A stretch of DNA of 5,589 nucleotides, from positions 276-5,864 of the forward strand of contig PMZS01000005.1 in the NCBI GenBank assembly GCA_003170115.1, written 5' to 3'. Source of the stretch: Spirochaetaceae bacterium (GTDB taxonomy: Bacteria; Spirochaetota; Spirochaetia; SZUA-6; Fen-1364). The position numbers were made by a program, and so were the translations under genes. Below are positions 1-5,589 of this stretch, one piece after another (position 1 is the first letter of the stretch; each line of letters opens with the position of its first letter). The notes under the pieces are model-generated. The model searched no databases, was not told the origin of the DNA, and saw only the letters and a list, made by a program, of their open reading frames with translations.

Positions 1-1
1 G

Positions 2-553
2 CCCATTCTCACCGGGATCCACAAGAACCACGGGCTTCTCCTGGCGGATTTCGAAGGACGGAGCTCGCTCCTGATCGGAGCGGCCGAAGGGCTTTTCTGC
101 ATGGACCTCCAGTCGCCAGGCCCGGAATGGCCGTCGCGGCAGGTTCTCCCCCGGGAAGTCAGCGAAGTGGCGGTGCTCGACCTGGACGGCGATGGGACGG
201 ATGAGCTGGTCACCATCGAGCCGTTCCATGGAAACACTTTGCGCGCCTACAGGAAGGCCGCGGACGGCTGGAGCCCCTTCTGGGACGCTGAGCTCTCGTT
301 CGGCCACTGCGTGCTGGCGGGGATGTTCGACGGGCGGCGGAGCGTGATCGCGAGCAGTCGGACCGGTGACAAGAGCCTGCTCATGTTCCAGTTCGAAGAA
401 GATCCCAAACACCCGCGAAGGATCGTCGTGGACGAAAGTCCAGCCGCTGCGAACATGGTCATCATGCCTCGGGCAGGCGGAGACCTGCTGTTTTCCGCGA
501 ACCAGGCCGAGGGAGAAGTCGCGGTGTACAAGGTTCGACCGGCCGGCGGCTAG
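2..553 (+). CDS. FG-GAP/VCBS-type beta-propeller protein, C-terminal part (5' end outside window)
   Basis: The frame is open from base 2, so the ATG at 101 is probably an internal Met and the true start lies upstream. The 183 visible residues show four spaced blade-like units, at about residues 9-34, 53-84, 98-131 and 147-178. Each has a hydrophobic strand, a D/G-rich turn, a second hydrophobic strand and a closing strand such as LRAYRK, LLMFQF or VAVYKV. The second unit carries a clear calcium-loop signature, LDLDGDGTDEL (residues 59-69, bases 176-208), typical of FG-GAP/VCBS repeats. The other units keep only traces of it. Such propellers usually bind ligands or proteins, often outside the cytoplasm, but no signal peptide can be judged without the N-terminus. 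The protein ends one blade-closing strand before the stop, so the C-terminus looks natural. Its stop overlaps the stop of the convergent SDR remnant. The family call is fairly firm; the function is unknown. Confidence 0.72.
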   Translation, partial: PILTGIHKNHGLLLADFEGRSSLLIGAAEGLFCMDLQSPGPEWPSRQVLPREVSEVAVLDLDGDGTDELVTIEPFHGNTLRAYRKAADGWSPFWDAELSFGHCVLAGMFDGRRSVIASSRTGDKSLLMFQFEEDPKHPRRIVVDESPAAANMVIMPRAGGDLLFSANQAEGEVAVYKVRPAGG

Positions 554-837
554 CTTTTCGGCTTCTTCGCAGGCAGCGCCCGAAACGCTCCCGCTGAAAG
601 ACCGCCGTCGATCAACATGAGCTGCCCCGTCATGTACCGGCTCTCTTCCGATGCGAGAAAGACAACGGCCCCGTCCAGGTCGTTCGGAGCGCCGGGACGG
701 CCCAGCGGGATACGTTCGTTCAGCGACGCAACCCATGAGGCATCCTCATACATGACTGCGTTCTGCGCCGTCTTGAACCAACCCGGTGCAAGGCAGTTCA
801 CGGTAATGCCGTATTCACCCCAGCGTGGGCGAAGCAT
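550..837 (-). pseudogene. Short-chain dehydrogenase/reductase (SDR), 3' remnant
   Basis: The 95 residues match only the C-terminal third of a classical SDR of about 250 residues. Seen in order are WGEYGITVNCLAPGW (the conserved strand and PG motif after the active-site helix), ERIPLGRPGAPNDL, VVFLASEESRYMTGQ and the terminal LIDGG. Missing are the N-terminal TGxxxGxG cofactor loop, the NNAG motif, the catalytic Ser and the YxxxK pair, so the product cannot be an active dehydrogenase. The Met at 837 is not a convincing start: no Shine-Dalgarno site lies before it and it falls inside the transaldolase reading frame, which overlaps it by 23 bases. SDR similarity may run a few codons further upstream (TQML). 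The wording around WFKTAQN resembles gluconate 5-dehydrogenase-like sugar SDRs, which is only suggestive. It is best read as the relic of a gene that once followed the transaldolase, truncated by deletion. Confidence 0.8.
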
Positions 838-1918
838 CTGGGTTCGGAAGAAGAAAATCGCGGATCAAAGCCTCGAGATCACCGCTCGCCTTGCAGAACT
901 GCCGCAGCGTCCGCTGTGTTGACCCGAAGGAATCGAACTCCTCCCGTTTCATTGCCTTTTCCTCGTACGCCTTGCGAAAATCCTCAAATTTACGCTCCAG
1001 CTCTTCAATGATGTCCGGATCGACTGGCCTGTTCATTCTGTTCTCTACTTGCACATCCGAATCATTGTACCTTTTCTGCCAGTCGTAAGGTGGGGAGATC
1101 ACCACCTCGCCCCCGATAAACTCACTCCAATGCAAGTGATTGCGGAACGCGGCGCTTAGCAGCCGCAGACGATAGCCCCGCTCCCTGTAGATCTGGTATG
1201 CCTTCTTCATGACTGCTACACCTGCCCATTCGAAGATCCATGGATTGGCAATAATGCCTTTTTTCTCTGCCACAACCTTCAGCCAGTCGTCCAACCTCCC
1301 TACCATGAGCACGCAGATCGGGCCCATCTGAGATATGTCCTTTCCTTCCCTCTCCCGCCTCTGTAGCCCGCTTTCTACGGCCTCCGCGACCGCGACGGCC
1401 TGGGGGAGGGTGAAACTGACGGTCGCGTTGATGCTGACGCCCCGATATGTTGCTTCTTCGATCGCTGTCACTCCTGCATCAGTAACAGGAAGCTTCACGA
1501 TGATGTTTGGGGCGAGCGCCGAAAACCGAACCGCCTGATCGACCATGGCCTTAGCATCGCGAAACAGCCGGGGGTCAACCTGGATGGACATGCGCCCATC
1601 GCGTCCGCCCAGCCGATCGTAGATCGGCCTCAGCAAGCCTGCCGCTTTCGCCGTCATCTCTTCCACCAGCCGGCATGCGATGTCTGCCTCGTTCGCGACA
1701 GGCAGCTCCCGGGTGAGGGAAAGAATTCGCTCGCGCCATAGGTGCATCTCTTTCTTCAGCACATCCAGGATAATCACTGGATTACAGGTCGCCCCGACTG
1801 CACCGTTTTTCTCGATCGAAGCCGACAACTCCTGAGTTGAGCACGAATCATTCCAGAGTACTGTCGGTGTCATCCTGGTCATCTGGTGGAGCTTGCTCTT
1901 GAACTTTTCTATCGGCAT
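815..1918 (-). CDS. Transaldolase-family protein, with an altered C-terminal tail
   Basis: The product has 367 residues and belongs to the class I aldolase TIM-barrel family of transaldolases, which move a dihydroxyacetone unit between sugar phosphates in the cytoplasm. Visible landmarks are TPTVLWNDSCS with Asp24 on the first strand, GAVGATCNPVI (Asn46) on the second, IIVKLPVTDAG with the probable Schiff-base Lys142 (bases 1493-1495), SINATVSFT (Asn164) and VGRLDDW (Arg208). The long C-terminal half, with RNHLHWSEFIGG (258-270) and the helical end to LIRDFLLPNPD, resembles a transaldolase subgroup longer than the small fructose-6-phosphate aldolase type. The start is ATG with an AAGGGA site seven bases before it. 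The last six or so residues (ASPTLG) are read out of frame through the SDR remnant, so the native stop seems lost while all catalytic parts remain. Transaldolase versus another sugar-phosphate aldolase cannot be settled from sequence alone. It lies 68 bases downstream of the GntR gene. Confidence 0.85.
   Translation of the reverse strand: MPIEKFKSKLHQMTRMTPTVLWNDSCSTQELSASIEKNGAVGATCNPVIILDVLKKEMHLWRERILSLTRELPVANEADIACRLVEEMTAKAAGLLRPIYDRLGGRDGRMSIQVDPRLFRDAKAMVDQAVRFSALAPNIIVKLPVTDAGVTAIEEATYRGVSINATVSFTLPQAVAVAEAVESGLQRREREGKDISQMGPICVLMVGRLDDWLKVVAEKKGIIANPWIFEWAGVAVMKKAYQIYRERGYRLRLLSAAFRNHLHWSEFIGGEVVISPPYDWQKRYNDSDVQVENRMNRPVDPDIIEELERKFEDFRKAYEEKAMKREEFDSFGSTQRTLRQFCKASGDLEALIRDFLLPNPDASPTLG
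828..850. other. Probable deletion junction between transaldolase 3' end and SDR 3' part
   Basis: On the minus strand, recognisable transaldolase sequence ends at LLPNPD (near base 836). Recognisable SDR sequence begins, in a different frame, within a few codons (PRWGEYG from about base 828, perhaps TQML from about 843). The two families therefore meet with essentially no spacer. This is what a single deletion removing the transaldolase stop and roughly the first 150 codons of a following SDR gene would leave. A misassembly would look the same. Confidence 0.6.
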
Positions 1919-1924
1919 TAGTTG

Positions 1925-1931
1925 TTCCCTT
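1925..1931 (-). promoter_or_regulatory. Ribosome-binding site of the transaldolase gene
   Basis: The minus strand reads AAGGGAA here, with its GGGA core seven bases before the ATG at 1918. It supports this ATG as the true start. The remaining 68-base gap to the regulator gene shows no convincing promoter, so the transaldolase is probably co-transcribed with the regulator. Confidence 0.6.
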
Positions 1932-1986
1932 TCGTATCCAAAGCTGAAGTGTCCATGCCGTTATGCTTTTCTCCGGAGCCTCCGGA

Positions 1987-2655
1987 TCAATCAGTTTTTA
2001 ATAATGCCAATTTGGGAATTATAAGACGGGCAGCATTCTGGAGGTCTTCACGGATTGCTTCTGCAATCTTCTTCTTATCCCGATTAACGAATCCATCGAA
2101 CATTTTTTGATGGTAGCTTATTGTATGGTAGAGATCCTCGAGATCATTGGCGTGGATAATGAAATAGGGGCCTACTCTTGCCCACAAGCCGTTGATGATA
2201 TCGAGCAATAAGGGCGAATTCGAATAATAGTATATGGCAAAATGATATTTGCTATTATTGTCCATGTATTTTTTTGGCTTCTTGATCGATTTGATCAAAT
2301 TGGATAATAGATGTTCCACCGCAGGGATTGCGCTATCCGGCCGGCGCTCGCATGCCAATCGTGAGGCTTCCGCTTCGAGCATGATTCGAATCGATAAAGC
2401 TTCCTCCATTTCTTTCGCCGAGAGGCTGTTTACTCGAATACTTCGGTTGCTTTCGATGACGATGATGTTCTCTGATTCAAGCTGCCACAGCGCCTCACGA
2501 ACCGGCATGATGCTTACGCCAAACTGTTCCGCAATGTTCCTTAGGGTTATCGATTCACCGGGCAGGAGTTCTCCTGTAATAATGCTCTGCCGAAGTTGGT
2601 CATAGATGTCGTGCCGCAAGGTATTCTTGTTCAGCCTGTTGAACTTCTTTTCCAC
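1987..2655 (-). CDS. GntR-family transcriptional regulator, FCD (FadR-like) subfamily
   Basis: The 222-residue length is normal for this family. Residues 12-78 form the winged helix-turn-helix: HDIYDQLRQSIITGELLPGE, then LRNIAEQFGVSIMPVREALWQLE with the classic PVREAL recognition helix, then a wing ending in RSIRVN. Residues 82-215 are the all-helical FCD ligand-binding domain, with KYHFAIYYYSNSPLL (YH at 137-138) and YHQKMFDGFVNRD (His182). Where FCD proteins usually carry metal ligands in DxxFH, EH and HL motifs, this one reads Asn134, His138, His182 and Asp204, so metal binding may be altered or absent. The start is GTG with only a distant AGAGGA (13 bases), and no better in-frame start was found. 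Base composition is clearly AT-richer than in the flanking genes, suggesting a different history. Such proteins usually repress nearby catabolic genes until a small carboxylate or sugar-acid binds. Both the methyltransferase unit upstream and the transaldolase downstream are candidate targets. Confidence 0.9.
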   Translation of the reverse strand: MEKKFNRLNKNTLRHDIYDQLRQSIITGELLPGESITLRNIAEQFGVSIMPVREALWQLESENIIVIESNRSIRVNSLSAKEMEEALSIRIMLEAEASRLACERRPDSAIPAVEHLLSNLIKSIKKPKKYMDNNSKYHFAIYYYSNSPLLLDIINGLWARVGPYFIIHANDLEDLYHTISYHQKMFDGFVNRDKKKIAEAIREDLQNAARLIIPKLALLKTD

Positions 2656-2681
2656 TTGAGCTGTCTCATCCTCTTTGTCGG

Positions 2682-2710
2682 ATCTTACTAAATCGGCAAT
2701 CCCGATTCAA
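2682..2710 (-). promoter_or_regulatory. Candidate sigma-70-type promoter of the GntR gene
   Basis: On the minus strand, TTGAAT (2705-2710) is followed after exactly 17 bases by TAAGAT (2682-2687). Each hexamer matches four of six consensus positions. Transcription would begin near 2675, about 20 bases before the GTG start, and just after the stop of the methyltransferase gene (2715). It would give the regulator its own transcript. Matches of this quality occur by chance; spacing and position are what favour it. Confidence 0.35.
2691..2707. repeat. Inverted repeat AATCGG-N5-CCGATT, possible regulator operator
   Basis: A perfect 6-bp dyad with a 5-base centre lies between the stop of the methyltransferase gene and the regulator start. 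It covers the spacer and touches the -35 hexamer of the candidate promoter, a usual place for a GntR-type repressor to act on its own gene. It could also be a short RNA hairpin, but no T-run follows on the minus strand, so it is not a typical terminator. I found no second copy upstream of the transaldolase. Confidence 0.35.
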
Positions 2711-2714
2711 TGGC

Positions 2715-4157
2715 TCAAGGTGCATGAATTGCCTCCGCCAAAGCTGCACTCAATTCTTTTTCAGCAGTCTCATCAAGAGGAGACGAAGGAGGTTGGCTCA
2801 ATATGGCCTCGACACGGTCATGGGCCACGTCAGCCATGGGGCGAGCGCCACCGTGTATCCAGTGCTCAATTGATTGCCGTTGAAACAATTTTGGGAAAAA
2901 CAGCTCATTGCGGAAATTGGCCAGGGTATGGTCCTCGACCAGAAAGTTCCCCCCTGGACCTACTTTGCGGATCACATCCAAAGCAAGGGTCTCATCCGTG
3001 ATCGAGATCCCTTTGAGAAGGTGCCTGATCATGTGGACCAGCTCATCACAGATTACCAATTGTTCGATGGACCCATACAGGCCGCTTGCCATTGTGCCCT
3101 GGCATTGAGAAAAAGTAATTCCTGACAAGGCATTGACAAGCATCCCCATCATTGCCTGAGCCGCCGCCTCAGAATCGGGCAACTTAGATTCGACGCCTCC
3201 TCCCATTGTGAAAGTCGGAATATCGTAGAATTCTCCTATTTGGGCCAGCGCGGCTCTCCCCAGTATCTGATCCGGGCTTCCGTAGGTGCACTGACCGGTC
3301 GACAGGTCCATGACATCGGAATCCATTTTGAAGATGAGCGGAGCGCCTTTCTTCAAGAGTTGCACCATTACCAGCCCAAACAGGATCTCGGCAACCGTTT
3401 GCGACAGAAGCCCGGCAAGCGTAACAGGGCCTGTAGAGCCCATCATCGGCCCAGGCGCATAGAGCACCGGCATCCCCCATTTTACACAATCAATCACTCC
3501 CTCATTCATCTTCGGAAAAATCATCGGAGAGACGGGGGTGACAAATCCGACAATATTAGGCCGGGCCCGAAACTCAGACTCTCCGCCACTTGCTGCGATT
3601 CCCATGCGAATAAGCCGGGAGGTGTATTCACGATCCAGAATGCTGAAGACAACTGGCTTGGTCGTATTCCGCAGGATCGCTTCCAAATCATAATAAAAAC
3701 AGTTGCCGGCCGGCATGTCCGCCGAGGTGCAAAGCGTCATGATGAAATCGATATTAGGAAGTGCCTGACCAACTCGTGTGCAATTCTCCATGTCCCGTCT
3801 GGTCGGCTTTCTTGGCCTACCCGCGGCAAAATCGTAAAAACTTGGTTCCGAGCTGCCCCCCATCCCAAAATAAACCCTCCCACATTTCGCCAATAGGTCC
3901 ATCTCGGGGTCGCGCCCGCATACCCCGAAGGACTTCGGAGCCCATTTCAACGCCTCTTCGACCATGCTCGGTTCTACTGAAACCATTCCGGTGTTCGCGT
4001 TTACCCGGGCACCGCCCTTTTTAAACACCTCAAGAACAGCCCCGGATTCGCAGCGGATTCCAGGGTTCTCCAGCAGGGATAGACCCGCCGCATGGATGCG
4101 TTGAATATCGGACTCCGATAGGAATTTTAGAGAACCTGCCCCTATGCCCTCTTTCAC
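2715..4157 (-). CDS. MttB-superfamily (trimethylamine methyltransferase-like) corrinoid-dependent methyltransferase
   Basis: The 480-residue protein fits the MttB family (COG5598-type) over its full length. Members take a methyl group from trimethylamine, glycine betaine or other N-methylated compounds and give it to a cognate corrinoid protein. Landmarks are the N-terminal SESDIQRIHAAGLSLLE (14-30), GMGGSSEPSFYDF followed by KPTRRDMEN (98-125), PVSPM (208-212), PGPMMGSTGPVTLAG (235-249), TYGSPDQILGRAALAQ (291-306), GGGVESKLPDSEAAAQ (319-334), and the end motif GPGGNFL-x3-HT (400-411) with QRQSIEHWIHGGA (427-439). No TAG interrupts the frame, so this is a non-pyrrolysine homologue, more like the MtgB-type branch than true MttB. 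The GTG start overlaps the cupin stop as GTGA and has a strong GGGAGG site five bases away, so translation is coupled to the cupin. No corrinoid protein gene is in view. The family is sure; the substrate is not known. Confidence 0.9.
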   Translation of the reverse strand: MKEGIGAGSLKFLSESDIQRIHAAGLSLLENPGIRCESGAVLEVFKKGGARVNANTGMVSVEPSMVEEALKWAPKSFGVCGRDPEMDLLAKCGRVYFGMGGSSEPSFYDFAAGRPRKPTRRDMENCTRVGQALPNIDFIMTLCTSADMPAGNCFYYDLEAILRNTTKPVVFSILDREYTSRLIRMGIAASGGESEFRARPNIVGFVTPVSPMIFPKMNEGVIDCVKWGMPVLYAPGPMMGSTGPVTLAGLLSQTVAEILFGLVMVQLLKKGAPLIFKMDSDVMDLSTGQCTYGSPDQILGRAALAQIGEFYDIPTFTMGGGVESKLPDSEAAAQAMMGMLVNALSGITFSQCQGTMASGLYGSIEQLVICDELVHMIRHLLKGISITDETLALDVIRKVGPGGNFLVEDHTLANFRNELFFPKLFQRQSIEHWIHGGARPMADVAHDRVEAILSQPPSSPLDETAEKELSAALAEAIHAP

Positions 4158-4558
4158 GGATTCCTCCCGAGTATGGGACTATCTGCTTCAGACCCATCCT
4201 TGATGATCCCCGCCTCTTTCCCCGGCGGATTCAATACCCATAATATCTTCAGGGTTCTTTTCGAATCGTTTATCAACTGGTGGAAGACGCCGGGGGGGAC
4301 CCAGACCGCCGTGCCCGCAGTCAATTCTTCCCTTTCGTCACCCACGAGAATGGATCCTTTCCCATGAATCACGTAAAACATTTCTCCTTCCGGATGGTGG
4401 GCGTTATCGCTCCTCCCGCCGGCGGGAATGATGGACAGACCGACCGCGAGGGACTTACAGTCCGGATCCAGTACTGGGGAAAGCAACACCTTCAGCTTGC
4501 GCTTATAGGGTTCTTGCGCGTTCAGAGTTGGCGCTTTTTTTTCAGTTCTGATGATCAT
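4154..4558 (-). CDS. Small single-domain cupin protein
   Basis: The product has 134 residues from an ATG that overlaps the aminotransferase stop as ATGA, with a GGAG site seven bases upstream. The frame stays open further upstream, but that part only mirrors the aminotransferase gene. The conserved double-stranded beta-helix fills about residues 38-110. Cupin motif 1 is NAHHPEGEMFYVIHGKG (52-68), with His55 and Glu59 in register. The first His of the usual HxH pair falls on Ala53, although His54 is adjacent. Motif 2 is GTAVWVPPGVFHQLIN (82-97), with the usual G, PxG, His93 and Asn97. A metal site is likely but may be unusual. Stand-alone cupins may be isomerases, dioxygenases, sugar-phosphate or amine-binding proteins, and sequence alone does not decide. 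Its tight position between aminotransferase and methyltransferase says it belongs to that pathway, perhaps handling a shared intermediate. Confidence 0.85.
   Translation of the reverse strand: MIIRTEKKAPTLNAQEPYKRKLKVLLSPVLDPDCKSLAVGLSIIPAGGRSDNAHHPEGEMFYVIHGKGSILVGDEREELTAGTAVWVPPGVFHQLINDSKRTLKILWVLNPPGKEAGIIKDGSEADSPILGRNP
4163..4168 (-). promoter_or_regulatory. Strong ribosome-binding site of the methyltransferase gene, inside the cupin 3' end
   Basis: The minus strand reads GGGAGG five bases before the GTG at 4157. It decides the GTG as start and, with the GTGA overlap, indicates translational coupling to the cupin. Confidence 0.7.
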
Positions 4559-5589
4559 TGCCCGACTCCAGCCGCCGCGGCGACTTCCTTCAGAGTCTCC
4601 TCCAGAGTGCGGAGAAGGAAATGCAACTCCTCGTCGCTGATAACCAGCGGAGGACAGATCAGGACTCCATCGCCCCGTTCCCCGTCGATACAACCGTTGA
4701 CCGGATAGACGATCAAGCCCTTGTCTTGGGCTCGTCGCATCACCTGCAGCCATATCTTCTGCCGGGGATCGAATCCTTCCTTGGTTTTCTTGTTTTTCAC
4801 GAGCTCCAAACCCCACATCAGGCCTCTTCCGCGGGCATTGCCCACAATGGGCAATTGCGCTTCCATTTTTTTTAGCCCCCGTCCCAAGACCTCGCCTTTG
4901 CCTGCCACCCCTTCGACGAGTCGGTTCTTTTCCAGATAATTGAGGACGGCCAACCCGACGCCAGCGGTTACAGGATGTGCGTTGTAGGTATGGCCGCCTA
5001 CGTAGGGCGCATTGGAATTGCGGAATGCTTTGAACACTCGATCATGAATGAGGATCGCGGAGAGTGGAACGTATCCACTTGAAAGTCCCTTCGCCAGTAC
5101 GACGATATCCGGCAGTACTTTCCACTGTTCTATGGCCAAGAAGGTCCCGGTCCTCCCCACTCCCGCCATGATCTCATCGGCAATCCAGAGGACATCGTGG
5201 CGGGTGCATATTTCGCGGATCAAAGGATAATACTCGCGCACGGGCGTCACCGCAGCGGCGGCCGCGCCGACAATCGTTTCAGAGACAAACGAGGAGATAT
5301 AATCCGCGCCTTCCTGAACGATTGTTCTTTCCAGATCCTTGGCGCACAAAAACCCGCATTGGGGGTAGTTCAACCCGAAAGCGCAACGGTAACAGTCTGC
5401 CGGCACGATGTGCGATACGGGCATCAACATGGGAGTCTGGACTGTTCTTCGATTTGTCTTTCCGGAAATGGCATCTGCAGCGAGCGTATTGCCATGGAAA
5501 CTCTGCCAGCGAGAAATCGACCGGTATTTCGAATCCTTGCCGGTGCACACGAAATATTGCCGAGCGATCTTAAGGGCATTTTCGATGGC
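4555..5589 (-). CDS. Class III PLP-dependent aminotransferase (5' end outside window)
   Basis: The frame is open to the right edge and conserved sequence continues there (AIENALKIARQYFV, the typical AxExALKxAR helix), so the GTG at 5550 is not the start. About 344 residues are visible; roughly the first 100 are missing compared with the usual 430-450. Marks of the fold-type I class III (omega-aminotransferase) family are SRWQSFHGNTLAA, FVSETIVGAAAAAVTPVREYY, then IADEIMAGVGRTG with the PLP-ring Asp (bases 5176-5178), and LAKGLSSGYVPLSAIL with the Schiff-base Lys (bases 5089-5091). GGHTYNAHPVTAG and the closing GDGVLICPPLVISDEEL follow. Where many relatives have E-P in the AEPVxG segment, this one has E-T. 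The enzyme should move an amino group between an amine or omega-amino acid and a keto acid in the cytoplasm; the substrate cannot be named. It is the first visible gene of the coupled aminotransferase-cupin-methyltransferase unit. Confidence 0.92.
   Translation of the reverse strand, partial: AIENALKIARQYFVCTGKDSKYRSISRWQSFHGNTLAADAISGKTNRRTVQTPMLMPVSHIVPADCYRCAFGLNYPQCGFLCAKDLERTIVQEGADYISSFVSETIVGAAAAAVTPVREYYPLIREICTRHDVLWIADEIMAGVGRTGTFLAIEQWKVLPDIVVLAKGLSSGYVPLSAILIHDRVFKAFRNSNAPYVGGHTYNAHPVTAGVGLAVLNYLEKNRLVEGVAGKGEVLGRGLKKMEAQLPIVGNARGRGLMWGLELVKNKKTKEGFDPRQKIWLQVMRRAQDKGLIVYPVNGCIDGERGDGVLICPPLVISDEELHFLLRTLEETLKEVAAAAGVGQ
4566..4569 (-). promoter_or_regulatory. Ribosome-binding site of the cupin gene
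   Basis: GGAG on the minus strand lies seven bases before the ATG at 4558, inside the last codons of the aminotransferase gene. It supports the short 134-residue cupin over a longer upstream extension. Confidence 0.6.

Noticed and set aside
101..103. ATG at 101 as start of the propeller gene
   Set aside because: The frame is open to base 2 and the upstream residues form another blade-like unit.
1972..1986. TCCGGA-GCC-TCCGGA hairpin just after the regulator stop, as a terminator
   Set aside because: The stem is only 6 bp with a 3-base loop, and GAAAAG rather than a T-run follows on the minus strand. It may equally be a chance repeat of a palindromic hexamer.
2289..2300. Perfect 12-bp palindrome ATTTGATCAAAT
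   Set aside because: It lies in the middle of the regulator coding region in an AT-rich stretch encoding Asn-Leu-Ile-Lys, far from any start. Chance is the simplest reading.
3240..3896. Long open frame on the plus strand opposite the methyltransferase
   Set aside because: The peptide has no recognisable family and is rich in Arg, His and Pro, as expected of an antisense shadow. The minus-strand gene is conserved over the same span.
4559..4816. In-frame extension of the cupin upstream to an ATG at 4816
   Set aside because: The extra 86 residues are low in recognisable structure and merely mirror the aminotransferase gene in another frame. The ATG at 4558 has a ribosome site and an ATGA overlap.
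4865..4873. Run of eight T in the aminotransferase gene as a frameshift or slippage site
   Set aside because: The frame reads through normally (Leu-Lys-Lys-Met) and conserved sequence follows on both sides, so there is no sign of a shift.
5548..5550. GTG at 5550 as start of the aminotransferase
   Set aside because: The same frame continues to the window edge with conserved class III residues (ALKIAR), so the gene is cut by the edge.

Overview
The window looks like chromosomal DNA from an uncultured or little-known bacterium. GC content is moderate, higher at the left end and clearly lower across the regulator gene near 2000-2650 (judged by eye). Genes are tightly packed, with 4-base overlaps and Shine-Dalgarno sites. 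Nothing here fixes the phylum. I see no tRNA, rRNA, CRISPR array, insertion sequence or phage gene, and no stretch over 300 bases without a gene.

Layout. A plus-strand gene enters from the left edge and ends at 553. It encodes the C-terminal part of a beta-propeller (FG-GAP/VCBS-type) protein. Everything else reads on the minus strand. In transcription order from the right edge these are: a class III PLP aminotransferase (N-terminus outside the window), a small cupin, an MttB-superfamily methyltransferase, a GntR/FCD regulator, a transaldolase-family enzyme, and the 3' third of a short-chain dehydrogenase (SDR). The SDR remnant and the propeller gene converge and share the bases of a CTAG at their stops.

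How the genes fit together. Aminotransferase, cupin and MttB homologue are joined by ATGA and GTGA overlaps, each with a good ribosome-binding site, so they are almost certainly one translationally coupled unit. MttB-family proteins move methyl groups from N-methylated amines to a corrinoid protein, and class III aminotransferases act on amino acids and amines. The inferred theme is catabolism of an N-methylated or related amino compound, with the GntR protein as the likely local regulator. No corrinoid protein, corrinoid reductase or transporter lies in the window, so the substrate is unknown.

The regulator has its own plausible promoter, with a 6-bp inverted repeat inside it that may be an autoregulatory operator. 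Downstream, the transaldolase appears complete through its last conserved segment, but its native stop seems lost. It runs six or so codons into the remnant of an SDR gene that lacks its Rossmann fold and catalytic Tyr/Lys. The simplest reading is an internal deletion of an ancestral transaldolase-SDR gene pair, unless the junction is an assembly artefact.
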